Position numbers and translations under genes: made by a program. The notes beneath the pieces are model-generated. The model ran no database searches. It was not told where the DNA came from and was given only the letters and a program-made list of their open reading frames with translations. Below are positions 22,594 through 32,235 of a stretch of 47,487 bases of DNA, one piece after another. The stretch is from CAYRYU01 sp964428355. Lineage in GTDB: Bacteria; Muiribacteriota; Ozemobacteria; Ozemobacterales; Ozemobacteraceae. Location: positions 1 to 47,487 of the forward strand of contig CAYRYU010000055.1 in the NCBI GenBank assembly GCA_964428355.1, given 5' to 3'. Position 1 is the first letter of the stretch. Every line of letters begins with the position of its first letter.

Positions 22594-24332
22594 ATGGCAG
22601 AGAAAATTTCTCTCGAGGGCCTCCAATACTCTCTTTTTCAGCCCAACAAGGCTATCCAGAAGCGGGTTTTGGCCATCATATTCAAGGAAGAGATGATCGA
22701 GGCGGAGGGTCTCGTCCGCCGGTTCCTGGAATCCGAACAGGATTCGGAGCTTCAGGTCCTTGCGAACAAGGTCTTGCAGAAGCTGAAGGAGTTCCAGAAT
22801 TTTTCCGACGGAATGGATCCCGCGACGATCCTGCCTCTCCTGAAGAGTCCGGAGGTCGACACCAGGCTTCGGTCGCTCCGGAGGCTGGTTCGGAAAAAGA
22901 CTCCCACTCTTGCCACGCAGATCCAGCAGCTATGCCCGAACGAGGATTCTCCCGAGGCGGGCCTGTTGATAATGCAGATCCTGAACAACAATCCGCACCC
23001 GGGGAACCTTCCGCTGATCATCCGGTTCATAGGGAGTTCGTCGGAGAGACTGCGCATGGAAGCCTTTCGGGGGCTTCATTATCTGATCAACTCGGCGCTT
23101 TTGCCGCTTTTCTTTCGTGGTCTGATCGATCAGTCGAAGGAAATCCAGATGATGACCATGCAGATGGTCATGCATTTCCAGCGGAAATATCTCCTGGAAG
23201 CCCTTGAAGGGATGCTGAACGGTCCCCCCGATGTCTCGCAGCTGGCCTCGAGGGTTTTTTCTCAGCTCCACGGAGCTGACCTGATGCCCCTCCTGAAAAA
23301 ATACCTCAACCACCCCGACCCTGGAACCGCGCTGTTCCTGCAGACATTCTACGAGTTCCTCGGAACCCAGGGGAAGTCGGGCGGGGAAGTGCCGCCGGCC
23401 GGTCCCGGGGCGACCCCCGCCTCCGACCCCGCTCTCGCAGCCGGCCCTGCCGTCGGCCCGCTTCCGGTCGCGGCTCCGTCGGTCGCGGTTTCCCGCCCGG
23501 TCTCATCAGCACCCCCTCCGCCACCCCCCCCTCCGCCTCCTCCCAAGCCCACCGAAGAGGAGATCCGGGCGAAAAAGGCCGCCGAAATGCTCAAAGCGCT
23601 CTCCACCGGAGTCCAGCGCGGCTGGCCCGGCGCTCCGGAGTTGCTGCTGGAGCCGATCAAATCCGCCAGACCCGCGAGCCCACAGGAAGTTGTCGGGATC
23701 ATCAAGGAGGTGTTCGATCGTCTTCGCTTCATCCTGACGGTCGGGACGATCGTCCTCTATTTCCGGAAGGGCACCCGGATTCCCGCCGCTGATCGCGTCT
23801 GCTTCCGGGCGATCCAGAGGGAGATCGTCGAGATCGATACCCTCCAGTTCCTCCAGATTCTCGCTCCCGCTTTTCCCGATCCGACGGGCCCCGGAGGACT
23901 GTTTCCCCTGACGATCTCGAAGATCTCGCGCCAGGATGAAGGGGAAGCCTTTTTCGAGCCGTTCCTTTCCCTCACCGAGGGCCTGAATCTTCTCGGCGAT
24001 TTTCCCGAGGAAGCCGAAAACTTCTTTTCGCCCGCGGTTGACAGCCTTTCACACATGCTGGCCAATTTTTCGGAACCGATCGGAGCGAACAGGCTTCTGG
24101 TCAAACTGGTCTCACCGGAAGGAACGCGGGTCCAGGACTTCCTGAGCTTTCCCCCCGCCCTTGTCGACCCCAAGACCGTCATGGGGGTGAACCTCTCCGC
24201 GAATTTCGGGGTCCTTACCAGTCACGACCTGCTGAACTCCATCTCCCTGGAACCGTTCGTAAGGTATGATCCCGCGCTCAAACGGATGGTTCTCGCCCCT
24301 CTCGAGGAACGCACGATGTGGGAGTTCCTCAA
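22594..24332 (+). CDS. HEAT-repeat protein with proline-rich linker, 3' end lost in gap 2
   Basis: 580 codons are visible before the gap. Residues 1-250 are HEAT-like helical repeats (ILPLLKSPEVDTRLRSLRRLV, LPLIIRFIGSSSERLRMEAFRGLHYL). Residues about 255-325 are Ala/Pro/Gly-rich and end in a run of eleven prolines. From about 330 a new globular region begins (TEEEIRAKKAAEMLKAL; VGTIVLYFRKGTRIPAADRVCF; SANFGVLTSHDLLNSISLEPFVRYDP) that I do not recognise. No signal peptide, so it is probably cytoplasmic. HEAT arrays serve as protein-binding scaffolds; a second, unrelated-looking HEAT protein is at 32236-34095 next to a STAS gene. Function unknown. Confidence 0.8.
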
Positions 24333-24432
24333 NNNNNNNNNNNNNNNNNNNNNNNNNNNNNNNNNNNNNNNNNNNNNNNNNNNNNNNNNNNNNNNNNNNN
24401 NNNNNNNNNNNNNNNNNNNNNNNNNNNNNNNN
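24333..24432. other. Assembly gap 2 (100 N)
   Basis: A placeholder-length gap in which the rightward HEAT gene and the leftward IPT/TIG gene both lose their 3' ends. The flanks share no obvious overlap, so real sequence is missing. Confidence 0.95.
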
Positions 24433-25304
24433 ACCGGTGCAAGGACTTCAAAATTCCTCGAACAAGTTTGCTCTCCTGCGGTTACTTGAAGGGTGTAGAA
24501 TCCCGGGGAAGAAAAATTCCCAGGGACTCTGAATGAAATAAAGGTTTCATTCCATGAAACGATTGTACAGGAATACCCTCCAATCCTTACAGATCCCTGT
24601 GTGACCCCAAAGCCTGAGCCGGAAATCGAAATCAGAGCTCCAATATTGTCCGCGGAAGGGCTGACGGAGTTGATCGTGGGGGCGGTCACGTTGAAGCTGA
24701 AGGTGTTCGAGATCGAGGTGCCGCCGACGTACACGATGACGGCGACCTGGGTGCTTCCCGAGATCGCGGGAACGTAGCACCGGATCGCGGATCCGCTCCA
24801 GCTGATGACCGAGGCGTGGTTCCCGTTGAAGGAGACGTAGGAGGAACCCATCGTGTCTCCGAAATGGGAGCCCACGACGGTCACCTCGGCTCCAGCGGCC
24901 GCCGTGGCCGGGTATATTCCGGTGATGGTTGGGGCGGTCATCGAAAAACCGGTGCTGGTGTTCGACTGGACTCCGTTGACCACGACCCAGAACTGGCCCC
25001 CCGAGGTCGCATTCACCGGGATCTGCACCCGGATCACGGTGTCGGTCCAGTTTCCATCATCAACGGGAAGGGAGATGTTGTTTCCCGCCCCACTGACGCT
25101 GCCATAGATAAGAACGCTTGCGCCCTTCGAGGCTCCGAACCCGGAACCCGAAATCGTCACCCAGGTTCCCGGGTCGCCGGTGGTGGGCGAAATCGACGAG
25201 ATCCGGAGGGGTGTGGGAGTGGAAGACTTCGAGCCGCCTCCGCTTCCGCAGCCGGCGCCCAGCAGACATGCCGCGACGAGTAGTATGATCAGAACGTTGC
25301 GCAT
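24433..25304 (-). CDS. Lipoprotein with at least three IPT/TIG domains, 3' end lost in gap 2
   Basis: 290 codons are visible from the ATG at 25304. The lipoprotein signal ends LLGAGC with Cys19 as lipid site. Three IPT/TIG immunoglobulin-like domains follow, each opening with an I-x-x-[IV]-x-P-x-x-x-x-x-G-x-x-[VI]-x-[IV]-x-G-[ST]-x-F-G pattern. Examples are RISSISPTTGDPGTWVTISG, TITGIYPATAAAGAEVTVVG and TINSVSPSADNIGALISISG, at about residues 34-125, 126-208 and 209-290. Such domains are found in surface and cell-wall-linked proteins, often as spacers before an adhesin or enzyme, which here would be in the gap. A near-consensus promoter sits directly before the ATG. Confidence 0.88.
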
Positions 25305-25312
25305 TGCCTTTC

Positions 25313-25341
25313 ATTATAGGTACCGCAAGGGAATGCGTCAA
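25313..25341 (-). promoter_or_regulatory. Near-consensus promoter of the IPT/TIG lipoprotein gene
   Basis: Read leftward: TTGACG (25341-25336), exactly 17 bases, TATAAT (25318-25313). The ATG at 25304 follows 8 bases after the -10, the same spacing as at the HEAT gene, so the transcript would be leaderless or nearly so. Confidence 0.7.
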
Positions 25342-25381
25342 TTCTTTCACCATTCCTCATGCAGATGACCCTGCCAAAGTG

Positions 25382-26815
25382 CTATCGGGGATTCCGCTCT
25401 TCTGAACCGACTGCCAAAGTCGGGGTTTCCTGCTTTTCGCCCGGGGGCTCGCGAGGCGCGATGCCGCGTTCAGCAGGGGTTCCCGGGATGAGCGTATCCC
25501 AGAAGGCTGCGCACAGACCGGCGACGGCCATGGGCGTCTTGAGAATCGCCCAGGCAATCGTTCCCGACATTCCCCACGCGTCGAACAGGTCTTTCTGACC
25601 CTCGACCCAGTCGGGAAGCCCCATGGCCATCAAGAAGGCAAAACCGACGATCATGACGTTGCGCTGACTGCCCATGTCGGCTCGCATCAGGATCTGGATT
25701 CCCATTGCGCCGATGATCCCGAAAAGGGCGATGTAAGCACCCCCGATGACCGGTTGCGGTACGGTCGCCACGACGGCGGCCAGCTTCCCGACAAAGCTGA
25801 GGGCGATCAGAATGACCGCCCCGGTGCGTACCACCCAGCGCGAGGCCACCCCGGTAATGCCTATCAGACCGATGTTCTCGGTGTAGGAGGTGGTGCCGAC
25901 CCCGCCGAGCATTCCGGAGATGGCGCAACTCAGGCCTTCAGAACCGAGGCCGCGGTTGATCTTGGCGGGCTCCGGATCGGGCAGGCCGGAAACGATTGAA
26001 CAGGAATGATAATCGCCGATGGACTCGATCATGCTGGCGAAGAATGCCGCACTGAGCGCCCCCAGTGTCAGCCAGCTGAATTTCGGCGCACCCCAGGGGA
26101 AAAACCCGGGGAACCGGAACCATCCGGCCTTTTCGACCGCACTCCAGTCGATGTAGGCGGCATGACCCGAAGCGAGGACCCCCAGGCGGCTCAGCACCGC
26201 GCACCCGCCGTATACAAGCATGACGGAACCCAGCACCGCGAAGATGTTCGCATACCGATGCCGCGAAATCAGGCTGAAAAAGAAGATCAGGGCCACGACA
26301 CCCAGAGAGGCGGGCCAGCAGGCGGCGGCGTTGCCGCTCACCGCCACTTTGGCCAGGGAAAACCCAATGGCCATGATCGTCGGGCCGATGACGATCGGAG
26401 TGATGAACCGACGGATGCGGCCGATAAAACCTGAGTAACAGATCACCGCTACCGCCAGGCCACCCGCGATCAGGCCGCCTCCAAGGTATTGCATTACGGT
26501 TTCCGGACCCTGGGCGGCGTAGGCTCCGGTGATGGTCAGGACAGGTGGAATAAAGCTGAAGCTCGACCCCTGAACGATAGGCAACCCTGAACCGATGCCG
26601 GGATGAGTCTGGATAAGGGTTGCGATGCCCATGGCCAGGTAGACACATGAGATGAACATCGCGATCTGGTCAACCGACATGCCCATCTTGGGGCCGAAGA
26701 TAAGCGGAACGAGGGTTGTTGCGCCGAACAGCGTCAAGACGTGTTGTGCCCCTGCCAGGATCATGAGGAGGGTCGGCGGTCGATCATCGACCCGGAAAGC
26801 CAGCTCTCGTGCCAT
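25382..26815 (-). CDS. NCS2 (nucleobase/ascorbate transporter family) permease
   Basis: 477 residues, very hydrophobic, with the 14-helix pattern of NCS2. Family signatures are the QH motif in AGAQHVLTLFGATTLVP near the start and SGLPDPEPAKINRGLGSEGL. The substrate loop is TSYTENIGLIGITGVASR, matching the [QEP]-N-x-G-x-x-x-x-T-[KRG] signature. Glu at the first position is seen in uracil carriers such as UraA, while GVASR resembles xanthine/urate carriers, so substrate is left open. These proteins import uracil, xanthine or urate with protons. The last 40 residues are a hydrophilic tail. Ribosome site AGAGGA eight bases before the ATG. It could feed the incomplete molybdenum hydroxylase encoded 10 kb away, but they are not in one operon. 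Confidence 0.92.
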   Translation of the reverse strand: MARELAFRVDDRPPTLLMILAGAQHVLTLFGATTLVPLIFGPKMGMSVDQIAMFISCVYLAMGIATLIQTHPGIGSGLPIVQGSSFSFIPPVLTITGAYAAQGPETVMQYLGGGLIAGGLAVAVICYSGFIGRIRRFITPIVIGPTIMAIGFSLAKVAVSGNAAACWPASLGVVALIFFFSLISRHRYANIFAVLGSVMLVYGGCAVLSRLGVLASGHAAYIDWSAVEKAGWFRFPGFFPWGAPKFSWLTLGALSAAFFASMIESIGDYHSCSIVSGLPDPEPAKINRGLGSEGLSCAISGMLGGVGTTSYTENIGLIGITGVASRWVVRTGAVILIALSFVGKLAAVVATVPQPVIGGAYIALFGIIGAMGIQILMRADMGSQRNVMIVGFAFLMAMGLPDWVEGQKDLFDAWGMSGTIAWAILKTPMAVAGLCAAFWDTLIPGTPAERGIAPREPPGEKQETPTLAVGSEERNPR

Positions 26816-26859
26816 GGATGCAGTCCTCTCAGAAAAAGTTGTCGAAATGCTCCCGAGAG

Positions 26860-26865
26860 ATTATA
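26860..26865 (-). promoter_or_regulatory. Candidate -10 box of the permease gene
   Basis: A perfect TATAAT read leftward, 45 bases before the ATG at 26815. The -35 position falls in the inverted-repeat end at 26874-26892 and shows no consensus match. Confidence 0.35.
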
Positions 26866-26873
26866 CAACCTTT

Positions 26874-26919
26874 GGTGCCACAATACTGGTTTTTTCCCCC
26901 GCCATGTATGCGCCTTTCC
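26874..26919. repeat. Second, truncated copy of the inverted-repeat element
   Basis: GGTGCCACAATACTGGTTT (26874-26892) matches the terminal repeat of the element at 31553-31803 at 17 of 19 positions. The following TTTCCCCCGCCATGTATGCG also matches its interior. The copy runs into gap 3, so its full length is unknown. Confidence 0.7.
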
Positions 26920-27019
26920 NNNNNNNNNNNNNNNNNNNNNNNNNNNNNNNNNNNNNNNNNNNNNNNNNNNNNNNNNNNNNNNNNNNNNNNNNNNNNNNNN
27001 NNNNNNNNNNNNNNNNNNN
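26920..27019. other. Assembly gap 3 (100 N)
   Basis: It lies inside the truncated repeat copy and before the first visible codons of the giant secreted protein. It must hold the rest of the repeat, the promoter, the start codon and most of the signal peptide. Confidence 0.95.
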
Positions 27020-30000
27020 TCACAGGGGCTTTCGCCCAGGTCTCCACCGGAACGGTCCAGACCCAGCTGAAAGCCATCCCAGCGCTCAGCGGTCTGGACA
27101 TCAGCGTTAGCCAGGATTCCGGGGGCGGGTACTCGGGAACTCTCGGCCGAAGCAAGATTCTCGTCAGCATCTTCGAGATTGGTGAAGGACACTGGGCCTG
27201 CGCATTCAAGGCCCCGGATTTCAGCTTCGCGAAATTCAACTCCAAGATTGCCGCGACTCCCCTTGCCAGCATGACCCTTTCCGACCGTTTCTGTGTGGTC
27301 TGTCCGTTCGATGTGGCGATCGACCCCACGCTGATTCCCAACATGGATGTAAGGACCACGATCACGAATGTCCTGGGTGCGGGAAACAACCTCGAACTGA
27401 AAGCCGGAGTGACCTTCGGAGCAAGGGTTGCGACCGGGCGCCTCGGCTTGTGGGGGCAACTGAAGGATGCTCTCGGGATCGACGACACCCCGATGGTCAT
27501 TTCCGGGTGTCTGAACTCCCCCTTCATCCAGAACCTCGCGAACGGTACCCTGAACACAACGCTCTCGGGAGTCTTGCAGGGGATAACCCTCAAGATCGTC
27601 CTGCCTCCGATGCGTCCCCCCTCCCTTCCGGCCGAGTTCACCTGCGCAACCTCCACCCTGACCTTCACTGGTGCTGCTGACGGGTTGAATACCGGCATCG
27701 CCGGCGGAATGAGCTTCGTGATATCGGGCAAGACCTTCAACCTCGATACTTCCCTGACCATCAAGAAACCGCTTACCGGAAGCGACCTCGAGATATCGTT
27801 CTCCGCCACTCCGCAGGGTGACCGGCTCTGGGACAGGCCATTAGGGATCAGTTTCATCTCGCTCAAGTCGATCTCGTTTTCGGGGTCCTATGCAAAAGAG
27901 GGCGATGACAGGGTCTTCAAGTGCAGTCTCACCTCGACTACGGTTTTCAACGGTACGACCGAGTTTTCCGCGGTTTCCGACCTGATCGTAAAGAACAAGA
28001 AGGTTGACGACATCCGGTTCAAACTGGCTTCGACCATTCCCCTTTCATCGATCCCGGGACTCTCCGCAATTCCATTCCTCTCCGATCTTTCGGTGAAACA
28101 GCTCTGGGTTTCCAAGTCTGGGGTCGGAGGAACCCTGATCTGGACGAGACTCTCGCTCGAAGTCGGGGCGATGGTCTACACGAGTTCGGGGAAGGTCTCC
28201 CTCCTCCTGAAGATTCCGCAGTTCAACCTCAAGCGCGTCGTTCCAACCCTTCCTGTCGACCTGACTCTTCCGACCCTGGCCTTCGTTCTCAGCAATGGTG
28301 GCCTGGATGCCCAGGTTTCCAACCTTCCCACGTCGTTGCAGGAGTTCCTGGCTGATATCACGACCGAAGGGGATTACCGTCTCAGGTTGGGCAATGGCGT
28401 AGGCCTGATCGCGTCCCTCGATCCCGCAAGCGCAACGGGGAATATCAAAACCGTCCTCGACAAGCTGGGAATTTCGGAGCCGGTTGTCCTTTCCGGGGCA
28501 ATCACAGGGATCTTTGGCGGCGGATCGATCGGTTTCTCCCTCGCCGCGAAGCTCCCTCGCATGGCGATTCCAACCGAAGGGCTGCCGCAATGCCTGGACT
28601 GGGCTCGGGGAGTGTCCGGGGAATTCTTCGTCGACTTTTCCTCCAGTGCGGAATTCACGATTGGAGCGGGGCTGACGCTCGGCGTCCGAATCAACCAGGA
28701 TGAGGTCGATTTCAAGGCCCGGATTTCCGGGGCCATATCGACAACAGGATTGGGTATCGGAATCACCGGGCAGATGCTCGGACAGGTCAACGACATTTTC
28801 GGCCTTCCGGGGCTCAATGCGAGCGATGTCACGCTGGGATTCACCCTCGATGCTGATGGAGCCGTCGGGTTCGTTGCCGCTGGAAACTGCCTGTTCGTCG
28901 ACCAGAGCTACACTTTCAAGAGCTTTGGGAAGTTCCTGGCTACCGCCGCGGGCTTTCCCAAGGAGGTGGGGGTCGAGTTCACCGCCAGCAGACTGTATGG
29001 TCTTCCCATCCTCAACTTCATGAAGATCCTTGATTCCCTCATGATGGCTTTTGCCCGGAGCGACAAACGTCGGGAGATAATAGGCCGGATCTCCAACGAG
29101 AACCTCCGGAACACTCTGACGAGGCTGTGTGACGAAATCGCGGCGGGGAGGGCCAGCATGTTCTCCTCCCTAAAGATCGACCAGCTTCCGATCGGGTTTT
29201 CCTTCCGTGATTTCAAACTGAAACTCGTCACTCCGGGAGCTTCCGATGCCACGCTCAACCTCAGCGGCCCGGCGGCGGGTCTTGGCGGAACGATGGTCTT
29301 CAAGGAGAGAGACATCGCCACGCTCGATTCGAGCTTCGACCTGTCAGGTTTCAAGGCATCAGGGACGTTCCTCATAAGGAATATCGGACCGCTCACCATC
29401 AGGGAAGGCAAGATCGATATCCTGGCGAATTTCACCGAGCTTCCCCATTTCTACGTCCATTTCTTCACCGAGCTTTTCGGGACCTCCCATGAGGTTCTCC
29501 TCAGCTTCAGCAAGGATGGCCTGAAGATCAAGTATGAAGACCGTCTGGGGGTTCTTTTCTCCTACCTTTTCGAGGCCCAATCGGTTGGAACCGACCTGCT
29601 GAATACCACCGATTTCACGGTTCACTCTCTCTTCAAATCGGATTTCAACACCTGGATCAAGGCTGAAATCAAGAGGTGCCTCCTCAATTGGCAGTCCGAT
29701 CCGGCTTTCCTGAAGGCCAAGGAGGGGGTTACCACGGCCCAGAACTCCGTCAACTCCCTTCAAACTCAGATCAATGCAGCAGTCGCCCAGGTCCAGCAGG
29801 AACGGGCAGCCGTCCGGGCATCGGTGGATGCAGCGTGGCGCGCGGTTTCCGATCTTCAGAACCGGATCAACCAGAAGCAGGCAGAGCTCAACTCCGCTCC
29901 ATGGTGGGCGAAGATCGGAATCAGTTGCGAGATCGGTGGGTTGTGGATTGCGCTTCAGAGCGCGATCGCCTACGCACGCGCAGTCGAAGGCGGGCTCCAG

Positions 30001-31557
30001 ATCATACCCATAGAGCTCGATCCGCGCGTTTCGAGCCTGATTCTCGCCAAGACAATTGCCACGGCGGCCCTGAATGCGGCCAACGCACTGCTGACCGAGT
30101 TGCAGGGCCTGGCGAACCAGTTGAAAACTCTGGGAGCGGCCATGATAGATGCATCGACCGGGAGGGAGGTTCTCGTCATCAGGAAGGCCGAATTCAGCGG
30201 TTCTCTCAAACAGGCGATCGGGGGAACCCTTTTTGCGCTCTCCATGGATATGACGATTTTCGGCAACCAGGTAAATGCCACATACACTCTTGATCTGAAA
30301 CGTCCCGATCAGCTGGCTGCAACGCTCGTCAAACCCCTTCTGGACAAAATCGTGGCTGCATTCTCCGCCCTTTCCTCCGCGGTAAGTCAGGCTGCCCAGA
30401 ACCTTTCCCTTTCCTCCTCCTCCGGCGCAGCGGCTGCGGTCTACACGCCCGGGAAGGGAGTCAGACCCTCGGGATCTGTGGCGAGTTCTTCCACGCCGGT
30501 TTCAGGCGGATCCACACCTTCCGAACCGCTTCTGATGAGGGATGGGAAGCGTCTCATGCCCCCGCCACCGGCCATCCTGAACCTGATGCAGGCTCAGCGG
30601 TTCCATGGAAAAGACCTCATCGTGATCAATTCACTTACCAAGCTTCCAATCGGGCTTTCCACGCAGGCCGGTGATTCCTCGCTGATAATGGGAACTGGCG
30701 ATGGGATGGAAATGAAATGGCGAATGGGTTGGAACCGCGCCGGATTCGTGACTTTCTCGTCCGCTTCAGGGAAAAAGCACCTCGGAGGCGGCCCCCGAGG
30801 CGGAAAACCCTTCATGGGAACCGGTGCGGGAGCCGGGGACGCGGAGGAGAACCAATGGAACCTCGAATCATCCGGCCCAAGTTTCCGCTTCAAGAACCGG
30901 AAAAACAGTTCCTTCCTAGGGATTCCGATGGGTGGAAGGTCGAAGATCCACGGCCGATCCCACAAGGGAAACCAGCTGGAAATGCAGAGCCCCGCGGGAA
31001 AGCCTCCAGTGGTCTCCGGAAAGGGGCTTCCCTGCGGGCTGGCGTTCGGGGCGAAAAACCTGGAAACCCAATCCTCGGGTGATGCTCTTGCGAACCTCGG
31101 AGCCCAGGAGTTCGAAATCTTCGAAGCTGATCAGATTCTATCGGGCCGTCTGGTTCCCGTCGAAGGGAAACCCCGCGGAAAAGGCCCCGGGAAAAAGGGC
31201 AAAACGGGTGGAAAAACCCCTGGGTTGGAGAACAACTCCCTCTGGAAGTTCATTCCATTTTTCCCTGGGGAGCACAACGTCTATTTCTTCCTCCTCCATG
31301 CCGACAGCGGAAAGATGCTGGTTCCTCCCCTCGGAGAGAACCGAAACCTCTCGGGAGGGGAGGTCACTCTTGAAGTCTACGATCCCTCGAATCCCACCTT
31401 CTTTGTCTGGCGGAAGGTAAAAACCGGAAAGGATACCTTCGCCCTGGTGAATATGGGCAGCAACCTCGTTCTCGCCCTCGACGAAGACAACCTCGTCCAG
31501 ATCGACCAAAAAGGCTCCCTCCAATCAGCGACCTCGGTCCACTGGACCCTCCGGTGA
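27020..31557 (+). CDS. Giant secreted repeat protein with C-terminal beta-trefoil-like regions, 5' end in gap 3
   Basis: 1511 residues are visible. The first ones, TGAFAQVSTG, look like the end of a signal peptide (cleavage AFA-Q). The first 600 residues seem to contain two copies of a beta-rich module. Each has L-[ER]-L and a glycine-rich strand, then a block like LKDALGIDDTPMVISG or LDKLGISEPVVLSG, then LPPM/LPRM, then a strand-rich end. A third beta-rich region follows (about 720-890). Residues 894-965 are a coiled coil (FLKAKEGVTTAQNSVNSLQ onward). After a Ser-rich linker, about 1190-1320 and 1400-1511 look like ricin-type beta-trefoils (SASGKKHLGGG, KNSSFLGIPMGG, HADSGKMLVPP, NMGSNLVLALDEDN, ending HWTLR). 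I do not recognise the N-terminal module. Glycan binding at the surface is an inference from the trefoils. Its stop codon lies in the repeat element at 31553. Confidence 0.82.
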
Positions 31558-31803
31558 CACATTACTGATTTTTTTCCCCGCCAGGAATGCGGCTTTCGGT
31601 AGGGTAACCTGTCCCCAATATTTGCCGGTTACCCTGCCCAAAGTCCCTTTCCAAGCCTTGAAGAGAATTCCACCCTGAAAACGGTGGACTTTTCTCCCCG
31701 CCCCAAATGCGGGTTTCCGTGAAGAAACCTTTCCATTCTTGGGACAGGTTACCCATCCAAGATGGGCTTATGAAGCCTCAGTAGAAATCAGTAATGTGGC
31801 ACC
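31553..31803. repeat. 251-bp element with 19-bp terminal inverted repeats
   Basis: Ends GGTGACACATTACTGATTT (31553-31571) and, inverted, GGTGCCACATTACTGATTT (31803-31785): one mismatch in 19. Inside, GGGTAACCTGTCCCCA (31602-31617) is repeated inverted at 31738-31753 with one mismatch. Two directly repeated CCCCGCC-N-ATGCGG hairpin blocks lie near 31577 and 31695. No open frame of note. The stop codons of both convergent genes fall inside the terminal repeats. A second copy begins at 26874. The features fit a MITE or a complex hairpin repeat; folded RNA from either strand could also end transcription. Confidence 0.75.
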
Positions 31804-32156
31804 AATTTGGAGGGCACCAATTTGGAGAGGGCTTCTTCTACGGTGGGGGCTTCCTGGGCGGTGGGGAGGATGGTGGACATCTTGAAAACGCGCTTTTTCA
31901 AAGAATCGAGGCCGCAGAGGAAGATGTTGCCCTGGAAATCGTTGGCGACCTTCATCACCACCTCAAGGACCTTCCCGATCCCGGGGCTGTTGATGACCTT
32001 GCAGCCGGAAAAATCGATGATCATTCCTGTCCGGCCCGCGCAAAGATGTTCGTCGACAGCCTTGCAGACGGCTGTCCCGCAGGCTTCGTCGAAGTATTTT
32101 CCGATTCGGAAGACGGGGACGGTTCCCATCATCTCGATGGTCATGGAATCTGACAC
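31788..32156 (-). CDS. STAS-domain protein lacking the phosphorylatable residue
   Basis: 122 residues from a GTG start at 32156, chosen because AGGAGG lies seven bases upstream; an internal ATG at 32144 has no such site. The whole protein is one STAS domain: TVPVFRIGKYFDEACGTAVC, GRTGMIIDFSGCKVINSPGIGKV, NIFLCGLDSLKKRVFKMSTI. The usual DSSG site reads N56-S57-P58-G59: the Asp is Asn and the acceptor Ser is Pro. In SpoIIAA logic, this would be a form that cannot be switched off by phosphorylation, unless Ser57 is used. The C-terminus carries a duplicated SKLVP caused by a 15-bp tandem repeat at 31798-31827. It lies 79 bases after the HEAT gene and is probably co-transcribed with it. Confidence 0.83.
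   Translation of the reverse strand: MSDSMTIEMMGTVPVFRIGKYFDEACGTAVCKAVDEHLCAGRTGMIIDFSGCKVINSPGIGKVLEVVMKVANDFQGNIFLCGLDSLKKRVFKMSTILPTAQEAPTVEEALSKLVPSKLVPHY
31798..31827. repeat. Perfect 15-bp tandem duplication in the end of the STAS gene
   Basis: GGCACCAATTTGGAG occurs twice in a row (31798-31812 and 31813-31827). On the minus strand it encodes the repeated Ser-Lys-Leu-Val-Pro at the protein end. The left unit overlaps the terminal inverted repeat of the 251-bp element, so the duplication may be linked to insertion of that element. Confidence 0.85.
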
Positions 32157-32235
32157 AGTCGATCCTCCTGAGCGAAGGTGGTCAAAAAACCAACGGCACC
32201 AATCCGAATGATACCACGGGGGAAACGCAACCCGG

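Noticed and set aside
26816..26873. Purine riboswitch before the NCS2 permease
   Set aside because: Only about 45 bases separate the -10 box from the ATG, too short for the known purine aptamer, and no aptamer core is visible.
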